Assembly: GCF_008370345.1 (NCBI RefSeq)
Contig: NZ_VTUU01000006.1
Coordinates: 125,316-189,315, forward strand
DNA: 64,000 nucleotides
Direction of reading: 5' to 3'
Source of the DNA: Marinobacter salinexigens
GTDB taxonomy: Bacteria > Pseudomonadota > Gammaproteobacteria > Pseudomonadales > Oleiphilaceae
Shown: positions 25,690 through 35,799 of the stretch, piece after piece
Position numbering within the stretch: position 1 is the first letter of the stretch
How the letters are laid out: each line of letters starts with the position of its first letter
The notes under the pieces: generated by a model
The model's input: the letters and a program-made list of their open reading frames with translations, nothing else
Told to the model about the DNA's origin: nothing
The model's database searches: none
Position numbers and translations under genes: made by a program

Positions 25690-27795
25690 ATGGCATTGAG
25701 TCCAGTCCAGCGTGGCGTCGCATGGCTTTCTCTGTCCGTCGCCGCGGCTTCAACCCAGGCCAATACCCCCACTTCACTTGACGAACTGGTGGTCACTTCC
25801 AGCCGCTCCGGCACCCAACTTTCGGATTCTCCCCAAGTGGTCACGGTGATCACCCGTGAACAGATCGAACAGCAGCTGAAGCTGGCGTCAGACTCATCCA
25901 GAGCACTGGCCAACCTGCTGCCAGCTTACACACCCAACCGGGAGAAGATGACGGGGTCAGGAGAGACCTTCCGCGGTCGTAAGGCGTTGTTTCTCATTGA
26001 TGGCGTACCTCAGTCCAACCCGCTCCGAAGCACCGGCAGGGCTGCCCACACGATTGACCTCGCCATGGTAGAGCGCATCGAAGTCATCCACGGTGCCAAT
26101 GCCATTCACGGTCTCGGCGCAACAGGCGGCATCATCAATTTCATTACTCGCCGGCCAGACAGTGACCGCGTCAGCCAACATGCCAGCATCCAGGCAACAG
26201 CGCCGACCGACGATGCAGATTCCGATACTCTGGGCTACAAACTCAATTACCGGGTGGAAGGCACACAGAACGACTTTGAGTACCTTGTGGGGGCCACATG
26301 GGAAGAACAAGGCGTGTACACAGACGCCAACGGCGACCTGGTGGGTGTGGATAACACTCAGGGTGACCTGATGAACTCCCGTGGCTACGACGTGTTCGCC
26401 AAGCTGGGCTACTGGATTGATAACGACCAGAATGTGGAATTCGAGATTAATCGCTTCGAGGTCCGCGGGAAACAGGACTATGTCAGCGTGGATGGTGACA
26501 GAGAAAACGGGGTACCCACCACATCGGCCAAGGGCGAGCCAGCCGGTAAAGCTCCTCGCAATCAGGTGCTCACCACCAGCCTCAAATATCAGCATGACGA
26601 TCTCTACGGCATGGTCTTTAACGCCCAGGCCTACAACCAGCAGTTTGAAGGTCGTTTTGGAGCGGTGCTGACCTCAACGTTCCAGGATCCGGCCATTGCT
26701 CCGGACGGTACCCTCTACGACCAGTCCCAAGCCGAGTCTGACAAGACCGGGGCCAAGTTTACCCTCACCAAGGCGGGGCTTCTGGACGATCACCTGAAGC
26801 TGACCGGTGGCCTGGATCTGCTCAAGGACACCACAGCACAAACTCTGGTACTGACCAACCGCTACTGGGTGCCGGAAACGGATTTCATTAACTATGCGCC
26901 TTTCCTGCAGGCGGAAGTTAAAGCCCTGGATAATCTGATCCTGAATGCCGGTGTTCGTCATGAAGTGGCGAAGCTGGACGTAGACACTTTCCAGACCGTC
27001 GCATCCGCAAATGGCGTAACTGTTGATGGAGGTAGTCCGGACTTCGACGAAACCCTGTTTAACGCTGGCCTTGTCTACAAGCCCCTGAACTGGCTCAGCC
27101 TGTTTGCCAACTACTCAGAAGGGTTTGGAATGGCAGATGTGGGCCGGGTGCTGAGGGGAATCAATCAGCCGGATCAGGACGTAGATGATTTTCTGGACCT
27201 GCAACCGGTCGTAACAGAAAACCGGGAAATCGGTTTCCGGATCAACTACGCGCCAGTGGATTTTGAGTTCAGCTACTACCAGTCTGACTCGGACCTGGGT
27301 TCCCGACTCACCATGATTGACGGCACCTACTTCGTACAAAGACAGAAAACGGAAATCGACGGTTTTGAAGCCACCCTGGGTGCAGACTTTAACGACCAGC
27401 ACCGTGGTGAACTGGCTTACTCACGTAAAAATGGAAAGTATGACAGTGACGAAGATGGCCGCGTCGACAGTAAACTCGATGGTCTCAACATCCCCCCCAA
27501 CAGGCTGACCGCGAATTGGCAGGCCCGTTGGAACGAGCGGCTTACATCCCTGGTTCAGGCGAGCCACGCCTTCGACCGGACCTTTGATGACCCCCAGAAG
27601 GAATTCCACGGTTACACCCTGGTTGATGCATCAATCGGGTACAGACTATCCGTGGGAGAGCTAAGCCTGGCTGTCGCCAACCTGTTCAACGAGGACTACT
27701 TTACCTACTACTCCCAGAGCGCTCAGGTAAACGACACCCGTTACTTCAAGGGCCGCGGACGCACCATGACGGTGGGTTACGCACTGGATTTCTGA
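25690..27795 (+). CDS. TonB-dependent siderophore receptor
   Basis: The 701-residue product has a signal peptide (ending STQA/N), a TonB-box-like DELVVTSSR (residues ~28-36) and a plug domain (QVVTVITREQIEQQL; FRGRKALFLIDGVPQSNPLR; VERIEVIHGANAIHGLGATGGIINFITRRP). A 22-strand barrel follows, ending in FKGRGRTMTVGYALDF. The plug resembles the vibrioferrin receptor PvuA and hydroxycarboxylate siderophore receptors known in Marinobacter, but I cannot fix the ligand by sight. It ends the iron operon region and has a terminator after it. No siderophore synthesis genes are in the window. Confidence 0.88.
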   Translation: MALSPVQRGVAWLSLSVAAASTQANTPTSLDELVVTSSRSGTQLSDSPQVVTVITREQIEQQLKLASDSSRALANLLPAYTPNREKMTGSGETFRGRKALFLIDGVPQSNPLRSTGRAAHTIDLAMVERIEVIHGANAIHGLGATGGIINFITRRPDSDRVSQHASIQATAPTDDADSDTLGYKLNYRVEGTQNDFEYLVGATWEEQGVYTDANGDLVGVDNTQGDLMNSRGYDVFAKLGYWIDNDQNVEFEINRFEVRGKQDYVSVDGDRENGVPTTSAKGEPAGKAPRNQVLTTSLKYQHDDLYGMVFNAQAYNQQFEGRFGAVLTSTFQDPAIAPDGTLYDQSQAESDKTGAKFTLTKAGLLDDHLKLTGGLDLLKDTTAQTLVLTNRYWVPETDFINYAPFLQAEVKALDNLILNAGVRHEVAKLDVDTFQTVASANGVTVDGGSPDFDETLFNAGLVYKPLNWLSLFANYSEGFGMADVGRVLRGINQPDQDVDDFLDLQPVVTENREIGFRINYAPVDFEFSYYQSDSDLGSRLTMIDGTYFVQRQKTEIDGFEATLGADFNDQHRGELAYSRKNGKYDSDEDGRVDSKLDGLNIPPNRLTANWQARWNERLTSLVQASHAFDRTFDDPQKEFHGYTLVDASIGYRLSVGELSLAVANLFNEDYFTYYSQSAQVNDTRYFKGRGRTMTVGYALDF

Positions 27796-27805
27796 TGCCA
27801 CTCTG

Positions 27806-27834
27806 AAACGGGGCCCAAGGCCCCGTTTTGCTTT
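27806..27834 (+). terminator. Intrinsic terminator after the TonB receptor
   Basis: AAACGGGGCC and GGCCCCGTTT form a perfect 10-bp stem with a 3-base loop, then TTGCTTTT. It begins 11 bases after the receptor stop. Confidence 0.85.
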
Positions 27835-27943
27835 TCCCGGTTACGGAACAGAGAAGGCAGGTATCCGATGTGAACTGCTCATCAAAGGCCAGGTGGTGGG
27901 AAGTAAGGCGTTCGTTCCGGCCAGCTAAGGTTAACGGCGCCGT

Positions 27944-28420
27944 TCAGGCAAACAGAAGCCAGCCAGGAATCAGGCTGGCGTTGTAGGTACAGTGCAGGAT
28001 AAGACTGGGGACAAGGGACCCATGGCGGTCCCGAAAGTAACCGAAGACAAGGCCGGGAATGAGGACAAACCAGGCCATCAGATCGTTCCGGTAAATCAGA
28101 TGCCAGGCCAGGAAGGCGATGGCCGCCAGGAGATTAGCGTAGGATACGCCCGCCAACTGTCTGCGCGCGAAACGGAAACCTCGCAAGTAGCCTTGCAGCA
28201 CACCACGAAAAGCGAGTTCTTCGATCAACGGATACCAGATCACCAGGGAAACAAACGCCAGCAGGCTGATGCTTCCTCCAACCTGTTCAGCAGTCATCGC
28301 CCCGAGAGCCACACTGATTCCGCAACCGACCACCAGAGCAGCCAGGAATACGTAATCCCGGAGCAGTCGCCGGGGAGCGACCAGCCCCAGTTGGGCTCTC
28401 AGAGATCCGCTGTCATCCAT
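27944..28420 (-). CDS. CPBP-family intramembrane protease
   Basis: The 158-residue product has four to five hydrophobic helices and the CPBP/Abi motifs: EELAFRGVLQGYL (residues ~67-79), FLAWHLIYRND, and a final LILHCTYNA. These supply the Glu and His residues of the glutamic-type intramembrane protease. Substrates are unknown. It lies 62 bases downstream of rhlE on the same strand. Confidence 0.75.
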   Translation of the reverse strand: MDDSGSLRAQLGLVAPRRLLRDYVFLAALVVGCGISVALGAMTAEQVGGSISLLAFVSLVIWYPLIEELAFRGVLQGYLRGFRFARRQLAGVSYANLLAAIAFLAWHLIYRNDLMAWFVLIPGLVFGYFRDRHGSLVPSLILHCTYNASLIPGWLLFA

Positions 28421-28482
28421 TCAGGGTCAGTATCCCGGGTGTGATCCATTCCCGGAATACTATGGGAACTGACAGCCAGAAG

Positions 28483-29826
28483 TCACGCGCTCTGGCGACG
28501 TGCCCCACTCCGCTGCTGGCCACCGGCACGGCCGCGACCGCTGCTATTGCTGCGACCACCCGGCTGGGCAGCGTTACCTGGCTTGCCGTTGCCACTGCGA
28601 CCTTGCCCCGGCTTCCCACCGTTACTGCCACGCCCGCCATTACGGTTTCTTGCCTTGCTCGGGTCGGCCTTGGCCTTCGGTTTCAGCGGCAGGTTGTTCT
28701 TCGGCTCGAAACCTTCGATTTCCTTGCGCGGAAGCTGCTTTTTGATCAGCTTCTCGATGCCGGCCAGCAATTTGCCTTCATCCGCAGAGACCAGGGACAG
28801 GGCATGACCGCGCTCACCGGCACGACCGGTACGACCGATACGATGCACATAGTCTTCCGGCACATTCGGCAACTCGAAGTTAACGACTTGCGGCAATTGT
28901 TTGATGTCCAGACCACGGGCAGCGATATCCGTCGCTACCAGAACCCGGACTTCGCCAGCCTTGAAGTTGGCCAGCGCCCGAGTGCGGGCACCCTGGGATT
29001 TGTTGCCGTGAATGGCTGCTGCGGAAATACCATCCTTTTCCAGTTTCTGGGTCAGGCGGTTGGCACCATGCTTGGTGCGGGTAAACACCAGAACCTGTTC
29101 CCAACTGTTATCCCGTACAAGCTTGCTGAGCAGCGCACTCTTCTGGCTCTGATCGACGGGATACACCGACTGTTTCACGGTTTCTGCCGTGGTATTGCGA
29201 GCTGCAACTTCCACCTGCACCGGGTTGTTCAACAAGCCCTGTGCCAGCCTGCGGATGTCGCTGGAGAAGGTCGCGGAGAACAGCAGGTTCTGACGCTGCG
29301 CAGGCAGCAGGTCGAGCACCTTGCGGATATCGCGGATAAAGCCCATATCAAGCATACGGTCAGCTTCATCCAGCACCAGAATCTCGACTTCATTGAAGCG
29401 AACAGCGTTCTGCTGATACAGGTCAAGCAGGCGTCCCGGTGTAGCCACCAGCACGTCCAGACCCTTGCGCAGCTTCATCATCTGCGGATTGATTTTTACA
29501 CCGCCGAAGACCACCGCGGATTTGGTCGGGATGTACCGGCTGTATAGGTTCACACTGTCGTGAACCTGGGCAGCCAACTCACGGGTCGGCGCCAGAATCA
29601 GAGCTCTTGGGCCCTTGCCCTGGCGGGGGTTGTCAGCCAGTCGCTGCAACAATGGCAGGGTGAAGCCCGCGGTCTTGCCGGTGCCGGTTTGAGCGGCCGC
29701 CATCACGTCCTTACCGGACAGTACAGCGGGAATCGCCTGTTGCTGAATAGGAGATGGGGTTTCATAACCCTGATCGCTGGTTGCACGCACCAACTGCTCG
29801 GACAAACCGAGGGAAGAAAAACTCAT
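28483..29826 (-). CDS. rhlE: DEAD-box RNA helicase RhlE
   Basis: The 447-residue product has Q-motif [14 protein letters not shown], Walker [16 protein letters not shown] in [17 protein letters not shown], and the C-terminal helicase motifs [11 protein letters not shown] and [11 protein letters not shown]. The C-terminal ~70 residues form a Lys then Gly/Asn/Arg-rich tail ([20 protein letters not shown]), typical of RhlE. It unwinds RNA in ribosome assembly and cold adaptation. A promoter probably lies in the 29827-30084 gap. Confidence 0.9.
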   Translation of the reverse strand: MSFSSLGLSEQLVRATSDQGYETPSPIQQQAIPAVLSGKDVMAAAQTGTGKTAGFTLPLLQRLADNPRQGKGPRALILAPTRELAAQVHDSVNLYSRYIPTKSAVVFGGVKINPQMMKLRKGLDVLVATPGRLLDLYQQNAVRFNEVEILVLDEADRMLDMGFIRDIRKVLDLLPAQRQNLLFSATFSSDIRRLAQGLLNNPVQVEVAARNTTAETVKQSVYPVDQSQKSALLSKLVRDNSWEQVLVFTRTKHGANRLTQKLEKDGISAAAIHGNKSQGARTRALANFKAGEVRVLVATDIAARGLDIKQLPQVVNFELPNVPEDYVHRIGRTGRAGERGHALSLVSADEGKLLAGIEKLIKKQLPRKEIEGFEPKNNLPLKPKAKADPSKARNRNGGRGSNGGKPGQGRSGNGKPGNAAQPGGRSNSSGRGRAGGQQRSGARRQSA

Positions 29827-30046
29827 ATAGGATCAACTCTTGATTGTTCTGCCTCCACGAACACCTCGTCGGGCGAATGCGGGCAGATGCCATGGCAATT
29901 CATGGACTAAAAAGACGACTACGGTCACACGCCGTTAACGGGGTGACGTCCTCTGACAGGTCGTATGGATGGTTCGCAAGGGCGTAAATTGCCGAATTTG
30001 CGGAATCCCTAGAGGCAGGATGCGGGCACAGTAACAGAGCTCACCG

Positions 30047-30060
30047 CCTATAGCTATAGG
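30047..30060. repeat. Perfect 14-bp palindrome
   Basis: CCTATAGCTATAGG is fully self-complementary. It lies between the stop of the minus-strand transporter gene and the start of rhlE, ~220 bases upstream of the latter. It may be part of a weak terminator or a regulator site. No partner regulator is visible. Confidence 0.4.
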
Positions 30061-30084
30061 TGTTTATCTTGTGGCCATACAAAA

Positions 30085-31389
30085 TCAGGTCAGCGCCACA
30101 GTAAGTCCAGCGCCCAGGCAACTGGCTACGGCGAGGCCCGACAGCGATAGCCGAAGGCTCCAGCGCAGGGAGGCATCTGCGGCCCGATAGCCGGTGAGCC
30201 GCTCCATGATCAGGGCATTGGCGGAAAACGGAGTGCCGAATGCGGTAATCCCCCAACCGGTGACCATCGCGATGCCCAGTCCGATCAGGGCAGCCTGTGG
30301 CCAGATAGAGCCCAGGATTCCACCTGCCAGTGTGCCAATCACAATCGGGTTAACCCCGAGCAGCCCTGCCAGAAAATAGATCCACGGCACACAGGCAGCG
30401 AGAATCGGCCAGGTCCAATCAGGAAAAACCAGAGACTCGGGAATATGACCCAACACCACGCCACTGATAATGGCCCCGATAAACGCCGAGCCACCAACAA
30501 TCGCGAGCTCGTTACTGACATTTGCCATGTTGACCAGTGGCGGATTGGTCCTGCGGCTCCAGGCCAGTAACCGACCACCGATAACGGCGGCCATGCAGCT
30601 CAGAGTGACTGATAGCGCGTAGCTAAGCTCAAAGCGGTGGCTCAGAATGAACACGCCGATACAGATCGCCAGAATCAGGCCCGCAAACCTGGCCCATGTT
30701 GCCCCTCCAGCCTGGTCTGTGGGTGCGGAAGGCAATGCCTCGGGTTCATGTTCCCGGAAAGCAAGCCCTGCCATGATCATTGCAATAGAAAACGGAATTG
30801 CGAGTGCCAGCAACTGAAAACTACTCAGCCCTGGTAACAAAGTGAGAGTCAGTACCACCGAAATTGAAAGCGGTGAAAACGTGGGAGAAACGCCAAATCC
30901 CCGCAATACCGCCCGGGTCGCATTCCGGGTGGATACAGAGTCGCCATCTTGCCGGATTCGCTCGCTGACCAGTCGTCCAACCACAGCCACCGAGCCGAAA
31001 TTCAGGGGAATGGACACCAGGGAGGTGCCGAAAGCCAGACTGAGGTATCGGGTTACCGGCTTTCCCCCAAACAGACTCGCTGATATGCGTTGCAGATCGC
31101 CAGATCGTCCCAGTACAGACGACAACAGCATAACGGACAGCACCAGACCGGCCAGCCGGCTCATATTAGCGACTGCACCGGTAATCAACGAGGGGTCCTG
31201 TACGAGGGCATAAAGCAACCCCAGAACGGCAACCGCAAACACCATCCGTGGCACCCATCTCATATCTCTCCAGCCAAGGATCACCGCCAGGCTGACGGCA
31301 ATAGCACCAACCCACGCCATCCCGGGCAACAAAGAGAATATCGAGGCAAACAGGGCCAGATAAGCGAGAAAGGAACGGAATGGCTGCAC
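30085..31389 (-). CDS. Polytopic membrane transporter, ion-transporter-superfamily-like
   Basis: The 434-residue product has about eleven or twelve hydrophobic segments. Glycine-rich hairpins mid-protein and near the end (AFGTSLVSIPLNFGSVAVVGRLVSERI; GWGITAFGTPFSANALIMERL) resemble re-entrant loops of the IT superfamily (DctM, CitM and relatives). A substrate cannot be given. It is divergent from mltF and seems to be a single gene. Confidence 0.6.
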   Translation of the reverse strand: MQPFRSFLAYLALFASIFSLLPGMAWVGAIAVSLAVILGWRDMRWVPRMVFAVAVLGLLYALVQDPSLITGAVANMSRLAGLVLSVMLLSSVLGRSGDLQRISASLFGGKPVTRYLSLAFGTSLVSIPLNFGSVAVVGRLVSERIRQDGDSVSTRNATRAVLRGFGVSPTFSPLSISVVLTLTLLPGLSSFQLLALAIPFSIAMIMAGLAFREHEPEALPSAPTDQAGGATWARFAGLILAICIGVFILSHRFELSYALSVTLSCMAAVIGGRLLAWSRRTNPPLVNMANVSNELAIVGGSAFIGAIISGVVLGHIPESLVFPDWTWPILAACVPWIYFLAGLLGVNPIVIGTLAGGILGSIWPQAALIGLGIAMVTGWGITAFGTPFSANALIMERLTGYRAADASLRWSLRLSLSGLAVASCLGAGLTVALT

Positions 31390-31562
31390 TCTGAACTCCA
31401 GAAAAAAATCAGTCGCATAATATTAAGGAAGCTACTTAGCTATGTGTATCAGCACTTATCTGGATAGGCCCTGTATTCAATTCCTACATGCATCCAACAC
31501 CGAAGTCTGCGAGTATTCCTGTAGGTACTCGTACTTACACACGATCAAAGCATGGAGTCAAA

Positions 31563-32930
31563 ATGCGATTCGCGCGTATGTTCAAAGCAGGTTGTCTGGC
31601 CCTTCCGTTGTTACTGGTCGGCTGCGGTGAGTCCAATGAAGAGCCGGCCACGATGTCACTGAAGCCGCCTTCTGAAACCGGCATCCTTACGGTTGCCACC
31701 CGAAACGGCTCAACCACCTACTATCTGGATCGCCACGAAAACCCCATAGGCCCCGAGCATTCCCTCATCCGGGATTACGCCAACGCCCGGGGCTGGCAGG
31801 TTGAATGGACCATGCTTGATTCCACAAAAGCTGTCCTGAACAGCCTTGCCGAGGGTACAACACATCTGGCGGCAGCCGGCCTGACCCACCTTGCCTCACG
31901 AGACAATCAATACACCCGCGGGCCGGCGCATACCGAAATCACCGAACAGCTGGTCTGCCATCGTGATGCACGGCCACTGCCACGAACACCGGAAGACATT
32001 GCCGGCACTGACATCGTCATTACCGCCGGGTCCAGTTACGCAGAGACGCTGGGCAAGATGGCTGAGCAATTCCCCGGGATAACGTTTACTGAAGACAGCA
32101 ACCGAACGACAGAGATTATCCTCTCGGAGGTTGCCGAAAAGAACATCGGCTGTACCGTCGCCGATTCCAACATTGTTCAGGTGATGCGCCGCCACTTCCC
32201 CCATCTGGAAGTCGCCATGTCACTGACCGATGGCCGGAACATTGGCTGGTATCTGCCCGCCGGTTCAGAAACCCTGGCCTCGGATGCCCATGAATGGATG
32301 AACAGTGGTGAAGGCGACGAAGCGATAGCCCGGATGGAAAATCGCTACTACGCCTACATCGGGGACTTTGATTTCGTTGATCTCAGGGCTCTGAATCGCC
32401 GAATTGACGAGCGCTTACCCAACTTCATTGATGAATTCAGGGAAGCCGAGGCAAAGACCGGCATTCCTGCGGATCTGCTTGCAGCGCTGTCTTATCAGGA
32501 ATCCCACTGGGACCCGGCCGCGGTCTCCCCCACCGGGGTTCGTGGCATTATGATGCTGACCCGCAGCACGGCTGAATCCCTTGGGGTAACCAACCGCCTG
32601 GATGCGACCTCCGCGATTGATGGCGGCGCCCGGTACCTGGCGGACCGGCACCGCCGGTTGCCCGACACTATCCCCGAGCCAGACCGTACCTTTCTCGCTC
32701 TCGCCAGCTACAACATCGGCAGAGGCCATCTTCTGGATGCCCGCCAGCTGGCCCGGGATCTCGGTAAGAACCCGGATTCCTGGGAAGACATGGCAGAGGT
32801 ACTGCCACTCAAGGCGGACAAACGCTACTACCCCAGCACCCGCTACGGTTACGCCCGGGGCTACGAACCCGTGCACTACGTGCAAAGAATCCGTAACTAT
32901 CGGGATGTCATTCGGACAGCATTCCACTAA
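31563..32930 (+). CDS. mltF: Membrane-bound lytic murein transglycosylase F
   Basis: The ATG at 31563, after GGAG, gives 455 residues with a lipoprotein signal (ALPLLLVGCGE). A substrate-binding-protein-like domain follows (GILTVATRNGSTTYY; ARGWQVEWTM; TDIVITAGSSYAETLGKM). The C-terminal SLT domain has LLAALSYQESHWDPAAVSPTGVRGIMMLT, containing the catalytic Glu, then LASYNIGRGHLLDARQLA. This two-domain order is diagnostic of MltF, which cleaves peptidoglycan in the outer-membrane periplasmic face. A longer start at 31488 would hide the lipobox. Confidence 0.9.
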   Translation: MRFARMFKAGCLALPLLLVGCGESNEEPATMSLKPPSETGILTVATRNGSTTYYLDRHENPIGPEHSLIRDYANARGWQVEWTMLDSTKAVLNSLAEGTTHLAAAGLTHLASRDNQYTRGPAHTEITEQLVCHRDARPLPRTPEDIAGTDIVITAGSSYAETLGKMAEQFPGITFTEDSNRTTEIILSEVAEKNIGCTVADSNIVQVMRRHFPHLEVAMSLTDGRNIGWYLPAGSETLASDAHEWMNSGEGDEAIARMENRYYAYIGDFDFVDLRALNRRIDERLPNFIDEFREAEAKTGIPADLLAALSYQESHWDPAAVSPTGVRGIMMLTRSTAESLGVTNRLDATSAIDGGARYLADRHRRLPDTIPEPDRTFLALASYNIGRGHLLDARQLARDLGKNPDSWEDMAEVLPLKADKRYYPSTRYGYARGYEPVHYVQRIRNYRDVIRTAFH

Positions 32931-32974
32931 CAAGGCTACCCGGCATTAACTCGCCGGGCAGCCCGGGGCACCGA

Positions 32975-34498
32975 TTAGCCGAACAAGGCCGACCGCAGCG
33001 GCTTGAGGAGACCGCGAGCGCTTGGGCGACCGGCATGGGTGCGCCTGTTGTCAAAGATCAGAACGCCATCCTCGATGGGCTCGAAGCGCAGAATTTTCAC
33101 GTCCTCCAGATAGTTCTGGGACGACTTCCAGGGGCCGTGGGTGCCCTGACGAGGCAGCCGATCTGCTGCACGCTTGATGTATCCCGCATCGAGCGAGCCA
33201 AGAATGGTGTCCTCTCCACGGCTATTGCCGGTATCGTTTGCCACCACCGTTCGATAACCGCGCTTGTCCATCAGATTGATCACACGACAGAGGTATTCAG
33301 CGGCAATATCCACCTTCAGGGTCCAGGAAATGTTGGTATAGCCAAAGATCATCCCGGCATTGGGCACACCTTCCACCATCACATTTTTGTAGATGATCTT
33401 GTCCTTCATCACCACTTCCCGGCCATCGACACTCGGCTTGATACCACCCAGCATCTGCACGTTCAGGCCAGTAGCCGGAATGATGATATCGGCATCCAGC
33501 TCTTCACCGGACTTCAACCTGATCCCGGTTTTGGTAAATCTGTCGATATGGTCGGTGGCAATGGAGGCCTTGCCCGACTTCAGAGCCTTGAACAGATCAC
33601 CGTCCTTCACCACACACAGGCGTTGATCCCAGGGATTGTAGTCCGGGCTGAAGTGGCGCATATCCACTTTGCCGTCCAACTGGTGCTTGATCACTCTCAA
33701 CAACAGGCGGCGCATGGCCTTCGGGCTCCGGCGCGAACGCTCGTACAGCAACCGTGAGATGGAAATGTTGCGGGCACGGGTAAGTTTGTAGGCCAGTTTC
33801 TCCGGTAGTACCTTCTGCAGAGCCAGCGTTACCTTGTCGACCGATGGCAGGGGCATCAGGTAGGTAGGTGAACGCTGAAGCATCGTCACATGCCCTGCCT
33901 TCTCAGCCATGGTCGGTACCAGCGTTACGGCCGTTGCTCCACTGCCGATAACCACCACTTTCTTGCCACTGTAGTCCAGATCCTCCGGCCAGTGCTGAGG
34001 ATGCACAACCTGGCCCTGAAACTCACTTTCCCCCGGGAAGTCCGGTTTGTAGCCCTGGTCATAGTTGTAGTAACCGGTGCAGCCAATCATGAAATTAGCA
34101 GTGTAGTGTTCGGCCTCACCGGTGGCTTCATTTTGAGCCGTCACTTTCCAGCACCTGTCGACACTGGACCAGTCCGCGCTCTGCACCGCCAGACCGTAGC
34201 GGATTTGTTTGTCTACACCGTATTCCCGGGCCGTGTTTGCCACGTATTCCTTGATCGAGGCGCCATCCGCCAGCACTTTACCCCCGGTCCAGGGACGGAA
34301 GTTATAGCCAAAGGTAAACATATCCGAATCGGAGCGTATGCCCGGATAGCGGAACAGGTCCCAGGTACCGCCGAGAGACTGTCGGCGCTCCAGAATCGCA
34401 AAGCTCTTACCCGGGCATTCTCGGGTCAGGTGGCAACCCACACCGATTCCGGAAACCCCGGCACCGATAATCAGTACATCGAAATGTTGTTGGTTCAT
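32975..34498 (-). CDS. almA: AlmA-type long-chain alkane flavin monooxygenase
   Basis: The 507-residue product begins with FDVLIIGAGVSGIGVGCHL (FAD motif) and has ERRQSLGGTWDLFRYPGIRSDSDMFTFGYNF, a block very typical of AlmA from Acinetobacter, Alcanivorax and Marinobacter. It continues with HPQHWPEDLDYSGKKVVVIGSGATAVTLVP (NADPH motif with BVMO-like H-x3-W). AlmA is linked to terminal oxidation of alkanes longer than C30. It stands alone, divergent from the amidohydrolase gene at 34673. Confidence 0.85.
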   Translation of the reverse strand: MNQQHFDVLIIGAGVSGIGVGCHLTRECPGKSFAILERRQSLGGTWDLFRYPGIRSDSDMFTFGYNFRPWTGGKVLADGASIKEYVANTAREYGVDKQIRYGLAVQSADWSSVDRCWKVTAQNEATGEAEHYTANFMIGCTGYYNYDQGYKPDFPGESEFQGQVVHPQHWPEDLDYSGKKVVVIGSGATAVTLVPTMAEKAGHVTMLQRSPTYLMPLPSVDKVTLALQKVLPEKLAYKLTRARNISISRLLYERSRRSPKAMRRLLLRVIKHQLDGKVDMRHFSPDYNPWDQRLCVVKDGDLFKALKSGKASIATDHIDRFTKTGIRLKSGEELDADIIIPATGLNVQMLGGIKPSVDGREVVMKDKIIYKNVMVEGVPNAGMIFGYTNISWTLKVDIAAEYLCRVINLMDKRGYRTVVANDTGNSRGEDTILGSLDAGYIKRAADRLPRQGTHGPWKSSQNYLEDVKILRFEPIEDGVLIFDNRRTHAGRPSARGLLKPLRSALFG

Positions 34499-34672
34499 GG
34501 CATTGGTCCCACGTGTATTGTTATGGATAGACCAACGTTAGCTATTTGCCAGAGACGGGGAATTGGCCTGATACCCGGGGATTCTCCGTTCTGTCGGTCA
34601 GTTGGTTCGATTGAGCCACGCTCCGGCGTGTGCGACAGTGACCGGAATCTACCAGTAAGGAGCATCCTGGCC

Positions 34673-35704
34673 ATGAAAACCGTGTTCTCTCCCCTCCATA
34701 GTCGTCGTCAGGTTAAAACCGAGCTGGATGGCGGCCTGCTGATCGAACCCCATGAGAAACCGTCCCGGGCGGAAACGATCCTGGCCCGGGTGAAAGACCA
34801 GGCACTCGGGGACATTGTGGAGCCGGAGGAATTCGGGCTGGAGCCAGTTAAGCGTGTCCACACCGATGACTACGTGAGCTTCCTGGAAACCTGCTGGCAA
34901 GACTGGGTCGCCGAAGGCAAACCCGGCGAAGCGATTCCCGCCGTGTGGGCAGGCCGGGGTATGCGCCACCGGATTCCAAAAGATATTGATGGTCGTCTTG
35001 GCTACTACAGCTTTGCTGCAGAAACGTCGATTTCAGACGGAACCTGGGAAGCAGCACGGGCATCAGCCAATGTCGCCCTGACCGCGCAAAAGCTTGTCAC
35101 CAGTGGTGAGCGGGCTGCATTCGCCCTGTGCCGGCCTCCCGGGCATCATGCCCATGCTGACCTCTTCGGAGGCTACTGTTTCTTCAACAACGCCGCCATC
35201 ACAGCCCAGGCGTTCCGTGACCAGGGCTGCGAGAAAGTCGCCGTCCTCGACGTGGATTTCCATCACGGCAATGGCACCCAGGCCATTTTCTATGACCGCA
35301 GCGATGTTCTGACCATCAGCCTCCACGGCGACCCGGATCTGGTATTCCCCCACTTCCTGGGATTCGAGGATGAAACCGGCGAAGGTCAAGGAGAGGGCTT
35401 CAACCTCAATATCGTGTACCCGCCGAAAACCCCCTACAGCGTCTGGAGTGAAGGTCTGGAACGGGCTTGCCAGCGCATTGCAGAGTTCAAACCCGATGCT
35501 CTCGTCGTTGCCCTCGGGGTCGACACTTTCGAAGACGACCCGATTTCCTTCTTCAAACTCAAGTCCGAGGACTATCTGTCGCTAGGCAAACGCCTGGAAC
35601 AACTTGGACTGCCCACCGTGTTCACCATGGAAGGCGGCTACGACGTGGACGCGATTGGCGTCAATGCAGTGAATGTGATGCAGGGATTTGAGGGCAAAGC
35701 CTGA
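34673..35704 (+). CDS. Histone-deacetylase-like acetylpolyamine amidohydrolase
   Basis: The ATG at 34673 follows TAAGGAG and gives 343 residues; the longer open frame back to 33890 is antisense to almA and rejected. HDAC-fold motifs are RPPGHHAHADLFGGYCFFNNAA (His pair of the charge relay), LDVDFHHGNGTQAIFY (metal Asp/His), and GVDTFEDDP. Bacterial members deacetylate acetylated polyamines with Zn2+ in the cytosol. A start shared with polyamine use is not shown by neighbours. Confidence 0.87.
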   Translation: MKTVFSPLHSRRQVKTELDGGLLIEPHEKPSRAETILARVKDQALGDIVEPEEFGLEPVKRVHTDDYVSFLETCWQDWVAEGKPGEAIPAVWAGRGMRHRIPKDIDGRLGYYSFAAETSISDGTWEAARASANVALTAQKLVTSGERAAFALCRPPGHHAHADLFGGYCFFNNAAITAQAFRDQGCEKVAVLDVDFHHGNGTQAIFYDRSDVLTISLHGDPDLVFPHFLGFEDETGEGQGEGFNLNIVYPPKTPYSVWSEGLERACQRIAEFKPDALVVALGVDTFEDDPISFFKLKSEDYLSLGKRLEQLGLPTVFTMEGGYDVDAIGVNAVNVMQGFEGKA

Positions 35705-35799
35705 GCGATTCGGACAATCGCGGTGAACTGTCCGGCCATTGCTAGTAGGTTGCTAATTGGCGACTATCGATTCAACAATGTCAAAACCGGATACGAGAC

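Noticed and set aside
28441..29547. Plus-strand frame of ~370 residues
   Set aside because: It is antisense to rhlE, which has all helicase motifs.
33890..34672. N-terminal extension of the amidohydrolase frame by ~260 residues
   Set aside because: It runs antisense through almA; the ATG at 34673 has a strong TAAGGAG site and starts at the family's normal N-terminus.
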